A stretch of 38,043 nucleotides of DNA from Bacteroidales bacterium (GTDB taxonomy: Bacteria > Bacteroidota > Bacteroidia > Bacteroidales > VadinHA17): NCBI GenBank assembly GCA_027028505.1, contig JALVJE010000081.1, positions 1 through 38,043 on the forward strand, given 5' to 3'. A program made the translations under genes and the position numbers. This document shows positions 15,639 through 22,093 of the stretch, in pieces. The notes below the pieces were generated by a model. It ran no database searches. It was not told where the DNA came from and saw nothing but the letters and a program-made list of their open reading frames with translations. How positions within the stretch are numbered: position 1 is the stretch's first letter; the number at the start of each line of letters is the position of its first letter.

Positions 15639-17411
15639 TCAGTCTTCGGAGAAATGCTTGACCAGCTCGCGGTATTTGGAAAAGACATTGGCGCGGGAGA
15701 CAAATCCCACATATTTCCCGTTCTCCACGACAGGAAGGTTGTAATGGTTGGAGCTCTCGAACTTGTGGGCGATATCCTCCATTGACTCCTGCGGGGAGAC
15801 CGTAGGACGGGGCATGAACATCAGATCGCTCACCTTCACCTTGTCGTATAGCTCCCTTTCAAAGACGATATGCCGGATATCATTGACCCAGACCACGCCC
15901 ATGAAATTGTTCTCCTCGTCCACCACGGGGAAGATGTTCCGCTGGGAGTGGGAGATCACTTTCACCAGGTCGCCCAGTGTGGCATCGGGGGGCACGGTAT
16001 CGAAATTGGTCTCGATCAGTTCTTTCACGTTCATCAGCGACAGGACGGTCTTGTCCTGGTGGTGGGTGAACAGCTCGCCCCGCTTGGCCAGCTGGAAGGT
16101 GTAGATCGACCGGCTCTCGAAGAGACGGAAGGTGATCCAGGAGAAGGTCACCGTGATCATCAGGGGCATGAAAAGGGCGTATCCGTTGGTGATCTCGGCG
16201 ATGAGAAAGATGGCCGTCAGGGGTGCCTGGATCACGCTGGCGATCATGCCGCCCATGCCGGCGAGGGCAAAATTGCTCACGGGCAGGTCCAGACCCAGGA
16301 AATTACTCAGCAGGGCATAGGAAAGGCCTACGTTCACGCCCATGAACAGCGTGGGAGCAAAAATGCCGCCGATACCGCCGGCCGAGAAGGTCAGCGTGGT
16401 GGCAATGGCCTTGAAGAACACGATCATCAGCAGGAGCGCCACCAGGACCAGGGTGTTGTCACTCAGTCCTCCGTAAAAGGTATTTTCAAAGACATAGGAA
16501 TAGTCCCCCTGGAGCGAGCTGTTGATGGCATTATAACCCTCACCGTAGAGAGAGGGAAAGAGATAGATGAGCCCCCCCAGCAGCAGGCTGCCCAACAGAA
16601 AACGCTGCCACCACTTTCCTATCTTTTCAAAAGAGTCGTGTATAAAAATATAGATGCGGAGAAAATACAGGGCCGTCAGGCCTGTCAGAACCCCCAACAG
16701 GATATAGAACACAATGTTCTTCATCTCGAACGGCTGGACATACTCAATGGTGTAAAGAGTGCTCTGTCCCAGGAAAAAATAGGCCGTCAGGGCACCCGTG
16801 GCCGAAGCGATGAGCAGGGGCAGAACGGACACGGAAGTGAGCTGCAGCATGATCACCTCCAGGGCAAAAGCGATGCCTGCGATAGGTGCCTTGAAGATAG
16901 CTCCCATAGCTCCGGCAGTAGCACTCCCCAGCATAAGGATGACCAGCTTGTAATCGAGACGCAATGCCCGGGATATGTTGGAGCCTATGGCCGCACCCGT
17001 AGCGACCGTCGGACCCTCCAATCCCACCGACCCGCCAAAACTGGTGGTAATGGCACTGGTGATAATGGAGGAGTACATGTTGTGCGGCTTGATACGGCCA
17101 TTGTTCTTGGAGATGGCATGCAGCACAATAGGCACACCGTCCCCAATGGGCTGACGCAGGATATACCGGATAAAGATCAGCACCAGCAGGATGCCTGCCA
17201 CCGGGAAGAGAAGATACAGATACCGGTTTGCCTCCAGATCGAAGGAGGATGCCAGCAGGTGCTCCAGGAACCGGACGATGTTTTTCAGGATCACAGCCGC
17301 AAAACCCGCCATGATCCCTATGATGAAACTGACGATCATGACGAACTCCCTGTCGGGGAGATGCTCATCCCGCCATTTGTAAAAACGTACCAGTCTTCTC
17401 CTCAGTTTCAT
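15639..17411 (-). CDS. ClC-family chloride channel or H+/Cl- antiporter with CBS pair (paralog)
   Basis: A 590-residue paralog of the ClC protein at 12886-14667, alignable from the first residues. The gating motif is the canonical GLEGPTVATG with Glu132, and GGIGGIFAPTLF forms the second pore motif. FALEVIMLQL occupies the internal proton-glutamate region. C-terminal CBS domains span about 460-585, with FDTVPPDATLGDLVKVISHSQ and LPVVENGKYVGFVSRA. ATG 17411 is chosen over an open frame 33 codons longer because it matches the paralog and is preceded at 6 nt by a -7 box. Having two full-length ClC genes in the same orientation suggests an old duplication; the pore motif differs (GLEGP against GSEAP), so specificity or gating may have diverged. 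Confidence 0.93.
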   Translation of the reverse strand: MKLRRRLVRFYKWRDEHLPDREFVMIVSFIIGIMAGFAAVILKNIVRFLEHLLASSFDLEANRYLYLLFPVAGILLVLIFIRYILRQPIGDGVPIVLHAISKNNGRIKPHNMYSSIITSAITTSFGGSVGLEGPTVATGAAIGSNISRALRLDYKLVILMLGSATAGAMGAIFKAPIAGIAFALEVIMLQLTSVSVLPLLIASATGALTAYFFLGQSTLYTIEYVQPFEMKNIVFYILLGVLTGLTALYFLRIYIFIHDSFEKIGKWWQRFLLGSLLLGGLIYLFPSLYGEGYNAINSSLQGDYSYVFENTFYGGLSDNTLVLVALLLMIVFFKAIATTLTFSAGGIGGIFAPTLFMGVNVGLSYALLSNFLGLDLPVSNFALAGMGGMIASVIQAPLTAIFLIAEITNGYALFMPLMITVTFSWITFRLFESRSIYTFQLAKRGELFTHHQDKTVLSLMNVKELIETNFDTVPPDATLGDLVKVISHSQRNIFPVVDEENNFMGVVWVNDIRHIVFERELYDKVKVSDLMFMPRPTVSPQESMEDIAHKFESSNHYNLPVVENGKYVGFVSRANVFSKYRELVKHFSED

Positions 17412-17417
17412 GGAGGA

Positions 17418-17425
17418 CAAATATA
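17418..17425 (-). promoter_or_regulatory. -7 box immediately upstream of the second ClC gene
   Basis: The minus strand reads TATATTTG, a full match, ending 6 nt before the ATG at 17411. A TTTG lies about 23 bp further upstream, slightly longer than the usual spacer. The geometry implies a leaderless or nearly leaderless transcript, as for the other ClC gene. Confidence 0.55.
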
Positions 17426-17518
17426 ATCCCAAATCATCAATAGAAAAACAAAAATTTTCCCTGAAATGCAATATGGGATAATTATAACCATCCCTTCGCC
17501 CTGTAAGCACTTTTTTTT

Positions 17519-17526
17519 TAAGTTTG
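17519..17526 (+). promoter_or_regulatory. -7 box of the M16 peptidase operon promoter
   Basis: TAAGTTTG matches TAnnTTTG. It follows a T-run, and the predicted start near 17532 gives a leader of about 70 nt before ATG 17601. It is divergent from the second ClC promoter, about 95 bp away. Confidence 0.5.
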
Positions 17527-17600
17527 CAGGGATGCTGTATGGCCGGTGACCGGAAAGATCACGACGGTTGTGCAGCGGATTCATTTTCAAAGCATCCCGT

Positions 17601-18848
17601 ATGATAGATTTTTCATCATTCCTTTTGGAGAACGGCCTGAAAGTGCTGGTCAATGAGGACCCGCAAAGCTCGCTGGTAGCTGTGAACCTCCTTTACCAGG
17701 TGGGCGCCCGTAACGAGGATCCTGAGCGCACCGGCTTTGCTCATCTTTTCGAGCACCTTATGTTCGGCGGCAGCCGCCACATCCCCGAATTCGACCGGCC
17801 GCTGCAGATGGCCGGGGGAGAGAACAACGCCTTCACCAACAACGATTTCACCAATTATTACATCACCATCCCGCGGGAGAACCTGGAAACGGCTTTCTGG
17901 CTGGAATCGGACCGCATGCTGGAGCCGGCCTTGTCGGAAGAGAGCCTGGAGGTGCAGAGGAAGGTGGTCATCGAGGAGTTCCGGCAGCGATACCTGAACC
18001 AGCCCTACGGTGATGTGTGGCTGCTGTTGCGTCCCCTGGCCTACAAAGTGCATCCTTACCGCTGGCCCACCATCGGCAAAGAGCCGGAACACATCGAAAA
18101 AGCCACCATCGAAGAGGTGAAGGCTTTTTTCTACTCCCACTACGCCCCCAACAATGCGATCCTGGCCCTCTCCGGAAATATCACAGTTGCAGAGATACGC
18201 GAGCTGGTAACCAAATGGTTCGGCGACATCCCGGCCCGCAACGTCGCACAACGGGAGATCCCTGCCGAACCACCGCAGGAAAAGAAAGAGACCCTCCGTG
18301 TCGAACGGGATGTGCCGGCGGATGTCATCTATATGGCCTGGCACATGGACCCGCGTTACAGCGACGGCTTCTACCCGGCCGATCTGATCAGCGACATCCT
18401 GGCCAACGGCAACTCCTCCCGCCTTTACCAGCACCTGGTGAAAGAGAGAAAACTCTTCAGCCAGATCGATGCTTATGTGCTGGGCAGCGTCGACCCGGGC
18501 CTGCTGGTCGTCTCAGGTACCCTGATGAACGGTGTCTCCATGGAGGATGCGGAAGGATCGATACAGGAAGAACTGCAGGAACTGAAAAAGGGTAACGTCA
18601 CGGAACGTGAGCTCACCAAGGTGAAGAACCGTCTGGAATCGACCTGGGTCTTTTCCCAGGCCCACATCCTGAACAAAGCCATGAACCTGGCCTATTTTGA
18701 GTTCCTGGACGAGGCAGGGGCCGTCAACCGTGAGATGGAACGGTATCACCGCATCACCCCCGTGATGATCACGGAAAAAGCAAGAGAACTGTTCCGCGAC
18801 GAGAACCTGGCAGTGTTGTACTATCATGCAAAAAGGCAGAAGGAATAA
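17601..18848 (+). CDS. M16B zinc metallopeptidase, catalytic subunit
   Basis: A 415-residue M16-family peptidase with the inverted zinc motif HLFEH (His48, Glu51, His52). The third ligand is a Glu in VVIEEFRQR (Glu125/Glu126), about 74 residues on, and NNAFTNNDFTNY is the usual substrate-edge strand. No signal peptide is visible, so it acts in the cytoplasm or by non-classical export. Like mitochondrial processing peptidase it probably works as a heterodimer with the non-catalytic subunit encoded by the next gene. ATG 17601 is preferred to ATG 17568, whose extra 11 residues lack family similarity. The end of the gene, including TAA, lies in GGCAGAA-type heptamers, so the last residues (KRQKE) may come from the repeat. 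Confidence 0.92.
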   Translation: MIDFSSFLLENGLKVLVNEDPQSSLVAVNLLYQVGARNEDPERTGFAHLFEHLMFGGSRHIPEFDRPLQMAGGENNAFTNNDFTNYYITIPRENLETAFWLESDRMLEPALSEESLEVQRKVVIEEFRQRYLNQPYGDVWLLLRPLAYKVHPYRWPTIGKEPEHIEKATIEEVKAFFYSHYAPNNAILALSGNITVAEIRELVTKWFGDIPARNVAQREIPAEPPQEKKETLRVERDVPADVIYMAWHMDPRYSDGFYPADLISDILANGNSSRLYQHLVKERKLFSQIDAYVLGSVDPGLLVVSGTLMNGVSMEDAEGSIQEELQELKKGNVTERELTKVKNRLESTWVFSQAHILNKAMNLAYFEFLDEAGAVNREMERYHRITPVMITEKARELFRDENLAVLYYHAKRQKE

Positions 18849-18894
18849 GGCAGAAGGCAGAAGTAAGTTTCAGGTTTCAGGTTCCAGGTTCGAA
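18835..18894 (+). repeat. Heptamer words across the M16 stop codon
   Basis: GGCAGAA, GGAATAA (containing the stop), GGCAGAA and GGCAGAA run in a 7-bp register from 18835 to 18862. GTTTCAG twice, GTTCCAG and GTTCGAA (18867-18894) follow in a shifted phase; on the minus strand these are GAAACCT-type words as at 24375-24493. Confidence 0.7.
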
Positions 18895-18898
18895 GGAT

Positions 18899-18938
18899 GA
18901 TGCTGGAGCGGTAGCGGAAGTCCCGGCTTGCCGGGGAA
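18899..18938 (+). repeat. 40-bp dispersed repeat, copy B
   Basis: Identical to the reverse complement of copy A (15258-15297) over 40 bp. It lies between the two M16 genes, immediately followed by a heptamer array. The core CCCGGCTTGCCGGG can fold into a 5- to 6-bp hairpin. Confidence 0.85.
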
Positions 18939-18942
18939 GGAT

Positions 18943-19012
18943 GAACGTCGAATGTCGAACAAAGAACACCGAATAACGAATTTTGAGTTTTGAGTGATGA
19001 TTTCTGAATGGG
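18943..19012 (+). repeat. Heptamer-register array (10 GANNNNN units)
   Basis: Ten consecutive words without a break: GAACGTC, GAATGTC, GAACAAA, GAACACC, GAATAAC, GAATTTT, GAGTTTT, GAGTGAT, GATTTCT and GAATGGG. GAACACC, GAATTTT and GATTTCT recur in other arrays of the window. Beyond it, 19018-19052 resembles a GCAGAGGACGCAAAG-type sequence common in intergenic DNA, and CACTCCA heptamers lie at 19098-19125. Confidence 0.88.
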
Positions 19013-19139
19013 AGGCTTCACGCAGAGGACGCAAAGTGAAACGCAAAGCGAGCAAACTATATAACAGAATAAAGTAAAAGGAAGGAAGGCTGGTCGTAAC
19101 TCCACACTCCACACTCCACACTCCAAGTACTTCAAACCA

Positions 19140-20456
19140 ATGAATAAATTTAATACTTCAAATATGATTCCAGACAGAACCATCCCCCCTCCCATCCTTC
19201 CGGTGGAGGACATACGATGGCAGCCTCCCGGCGAGCGGGTGCTGGCGGGAGGCAACCGCCTGTACACGCTCCCGTCGCCGGGGCTGGAGGCGGTACGTCT
19301 CGACCTCGTTTTCCCCGGCAGCACATGGACCGAGCAGAAGCCGCTGGTCAGCGAGGCCACCGTCAACACCCTGCGGGAAGGGACCCGCACACGTGATGCG
19401 GAGACCATCGCCGAGCTGTTCGATTATTACGGCAGCTATATCCTCGCCTATAATACCCGCGACTATGCCGGTCTCAGCCTGTATGCCCTGCGGCGTCATG
19501 CCGCACCTGTGCTGGAGATCCTCGACGATATCCTGCACAACCCCGTATTCCCTGAAAAGGAGGTACAGACCTGGCTGAAGCAGGAACAACAGTCCTTTAT
19601 CATCGAAGCGGAGAAGGTGAGCTATCAGTCCAACGCCGCTTTTCTGGAGAAGATCTACGGCAGGGATCATCCTTACGGCCTCCGCCGGGAGGTATCGCAC
19701 TACGCTCAGGTCACCCCCGCCGACCTGCAGCAGTGGCATGCCCGCAACATCCACTGCAACAACTGTTTCCTGGTGCTTACCGGAGAGATCGATGAGGCTC
19801 TGCTCCGGGAGATCGAAGAACGCTTCGGCGGGGAAGATCCCGGCAGGGCAGCTCCGCAGTTGCGGGAGGCTCCGGCCCCTCCCCCGCCGGCAGCAGCGAG
19901 GGAGACCATCCCCCGGGAGAATGCCGTGCAGGCGGCCCTCACCCTGGGAAAACGCACGATCAACAGGGACCATCCCGATTTCCCGGCCCTCTCTTTCACC
20001 CTCACCCTCCTGGGCGGATACTTCGGCTCCAGGCTGATGCGTAACATACGCGAGGAAAAAGGCTACACCTACGGCATCACCGCGACTGCCAGGCCGTTGC
20101 AGAGGGATGCCTACCTGAGCATACGCGCCGAAGTGGGTGCTGAGGTGTGCAGGCCCGCCCTCGACGAGATCTACAAAGAGATCGAAAATCTGCGGAAGAC
20201 CCCTCCCGGCAATGAGGAGATGGCCCTGGTACGCAATTACCTCATGGGCAGCCTGCTGCAATCGCTCGACGGCGCCCTGGCACGCAGCGACATGGTCAAA
20301 AGACTGGTGGCGGCAGGCGTTCCTTTCGACTACCTCGACCGGTTCGCCGGGCAGATCCGCAGCATGACCCCGGAGCGGGTGCAGGAAATGGCCGTGCAAT
20401 ATCTTGATCCCGTCGACATGACGGAAGTGGTGGCCGGAAAATGCAACGGCAGGTGA
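19140..20456 (+). CDS. M16B peptidase-like subunit, non-catalytic
   Basis: A 438-residue M16-family protein that lacks the HxxEH zinc motif; the corresponding region reads SEATVNTLREGT. It retains the arginine-tyrosine region SRLMRNIREEKGYTYG (about residues 299-314), which in paired bacterial M16B enzymes binds substrate for the partner subunit. It should therefore pair with the catalytic subunit encoded upstream; this is inference from family knowledge. The start is uncertain: ATG 19140 or ATG 19164, the latter giving MIPDRTIPPPI, which resembles family N-termini. A proline/alanine-rich linker (about 245-258) joins the two halves. A 291-bp stretch of repeats separates it from its partner. 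Confidence 0.88.
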   Translation: MNKFNTSNMIPDRTIPPPILPVEDIRWQPPGERVLAGGNRLYTLPSPGLEAVRLDLVFPGSTWTEQKPLVSEATVNTLREGTRTRDAETIAELFDYYGSYILAYNTRDYAGLSLYALRRHAAPVLEILDDILHNPVFPEKEVQTWLKQEQQSFIIEAEKVSYQSNAAFLEKIYGRDHPYGLRREVSHYAQVTPADLQQWHARNIHCNNCFLVLTGEIDEALLREIEERFGGEDPGRAAPQLREAPAPPPPAAARETIPRENAVQAALTLGKRTINRDHPDFPALSFTLTLLGGYFGSRLMRNIREEKGYTYGITATARPLQRDAYLSIRAEVGAEVCRPALDEIYKEIENLRKTPPGNEEMALVRNYLMGSLLQSLDGALARSDMVKRLVAAGVPFDYLDRFAGQIRSMTPERVQEMAVQYLDPVDMTEVVAGKCNGR

Positions 20457-20476
20457 CATGGTATAGACCGGTTGAA

Positions 20477-22042
20477 ATGAAGAAAAACTGCAAAGACATA
20501 ATATCCTCCTCTTCTCTCCTTACACGGGGAGGAGTCTTTTCCGGAAGGGGAGCAAAGTTCTTTCTCCCGGCTGTTCTTTTATTTCTTGCCGTTTCTTCCC
20601 TCTTTGCCCAGGATACCATCTCACCGCTGCCTCCGCGGCTGCTGTATGTCACCGTGGAACCGCCCACAGGGGATGTCTCCCTTCACTGGCAGCTGAGTCC
20701 GGACAATGACGTGGCCGGATACATCATTTACCGCTTCAATGAGTATTCCGGATGGGTACCCGTTGACACCCTCCACGACCCGGTTGCCTCCCAATACCGC
20801 GACATTACGGCCCATGCCAATCTTTTCACCGAAGGGTATGTTATCGCTGCCTTTGACACGGCCCTGAACCTGAGTCCCCTGACAGATGCTCATACGACCG
20901 ATCTCCTGCGGGCGGATTTTGATTCCTGCGGAGCTTCCGTCACCCTTACATGGACCGGTTATAAAGGATGGGGAGACAGTCTGACGGCTTACGCCGTTTA
21001 CGGAAAGGAGGGGCGCGGACCTTACCGCCTTCTGGATTCCCTGCCGCCGGGGATCATGAAGGATACGATCTCACCGGTCCTTCCCGACAGTCTCTACTGT
21101 TTTATCGTCAGGGCTTATCACCGCAACGGATGGGTCTCTCTCTCCAACCGCAGTTGCGTGTGGACCCGCATGCTAACGCCTCCCCTTTTTATCTCGTGCG
21201 GTGATCTGGATGTCACCGGGAGCAGCGAAGTGCATCTGCAGTTCCTGCCGGATACGGCTGCCGGTTTGCGCAATTATCTGCTGGTGCGCGGACCCTCCCC
21301 CTCCGATTACCCCGATACCCTGGCCGGCTGGACAGATTTTGCCGGGGGTGTACTGGACTATACGGATGATACGGGCGACAGTATACGACAGCCCTTGTAT
21401 TACCGTTTATCGGCAGTCAATGGCTGCGGCAGGAGTATCCTCTCCTCCCGTCCTTTTACCGTGCCTGTCCCGCAGATCACCCACCGTGATTTCATCAACC
21501 TGATCTCCTGGCCTTCTTCACTCAGCTACGACAGCCTGACAGGTTACCGCGTCTACCGCCAGACAGCCAACGACCCGCTCACCCTCCTGGCTGAGCTTCC
21601 GGCCACGGACACCAGTTATGAGGATAATATCCGCGACCTGCAATACCAACCCGGCAACAACGGCACCTATTGTTACAGGATCGAAGCCGTGGGCATGAAC
21701 CAAACCCCCGCCGGTGAGAGGCACAGTTTCTCCCCGCTGATCTGCATTACAACAGAAGAGAATGTTTTCTTCCCGAACGCATTCACGCCCAACGGGGATG
21801 GTGTCAACGATCTTTTCGGTCCGGTTTTTTCCTATGCCCCTGCCTCCTATCACCTGATCATCCGCGACCGCTGGGGAACGATCCTTTTTGAGAGCGAGGA
21901 TTATCTTAAGAAATGGGACGGCAAGGACTTACAGGGACGTCCGGTCGTCGCCGGATCCTATATCTTTTACCTCAATGCCCGCACTCCCGGTGGCAGGACC
22001 GTGAGAAAAACAGGACAGGTAACGGTCATTTACCCCAGATAA
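20477..22042 (+). CDS. Secreted FnIII-like protein with gliding-motility-type C-terminal domain
   Basis: A 521-residue exported protein. The signal peptide has an unusually long N-region (about 27 residues) and a hydrophobic core FFLPAVLLFLAVSSLFA with cleavage after Ala44. Fibronectin III-like units follow (for example PTGDVSLHWQLSPDNDVAGY and later YDSLTGYRVYR). The last 90 residues, starting FFPNAFTPNGDGVNDLFGP and continuing to WDGKDLQGRPVVAGSYIFYL, are the gliding-motility C-terminal domain (CHU_C type), a type IX secretion signal. The product is thus sent across the outer membrane to the surface or medium. ATG 20477 lies 20 bp after the M16 stop, suggesting co-transcription; an upstream in-frame ATG at 20441 overlaps that gene and is less likely. 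Confidence 0.9.
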   Translation: MKKNCKDIISSSSLLTRGGVFSGRGAKFFLPAVLLFLAVSSLFAQDTISPLPPRLLYVTVEPPTGDVSLHWQLSPDNDVAGYIIYRFNEYSGWVPVDTLHDPVASQYRDITAHANLFTEGYVIAAFDTALNLSPLTDAHTTDLLRADFDSCGASVTLTWTGYKGWGDSLTAYAVYGKEGRGPYRLLDSLPPGIMKDTISPVLPDSLYCFIVRAYHRNGWVSLSNRSCVWTRMLTPPLFISCGDLDVTGSSEVHLQFLPDTAAGLRNYLLVRGPSPSDYPDTLAGWTDFAGGVLDYTDDTGDSIRQPLYYRLSAVNGCGRSILSSRPFTVPVPQITHRDFINLISWPSSLSYDSLTGYRVYRQTANDPLTLLAELPATDTSYEDNIRDLQYQPGNNGTYCYRIEAVGMNQTPAGERHSFSPLICITTEENVFFPNAFTPNGDGVNDLFGPVFSYAPASYHLIIRDRWGTILFESEDYLKKWDGKDLQGRPVVAGSYIFYLNARTPGGRTVRKTGQVTVIYPR

Positions 22043-22051
22043 CATATAAAT

Positions 22052-22080
22052 TTCCTGCATTTTGACTAATTTTGCAGGAA
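22052..22080 (+). promoter_or_regulatory. rel promoter within an inverted repeat
   Basis: TAATTTTG at 22067-22074 fits TAnnTTTG and lies 20 bp before ATG 22094. It is enclosed by a perfect 8-bp inverted repeat, TTCCTGCA (22052-22059) and TGCAGGAA (22073-22080), whose right arm overlaps the box. The repeat could be an operator or, read as RNA, the end of the preceding transcript. Confidence 0.5.
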
Positions 22081-22093
22081 GAGGACGATCGAG

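Noticed and set aside
15870..17426. A 518-codon plus-strand frame across the second ClC gene, and similar long frames opposite M16 and the aminotransferase
   Set aside because: They oppose well-supported genes, have odd composition (Gln/His/Asp-rich), and no ribosome-binding or promoter signals.
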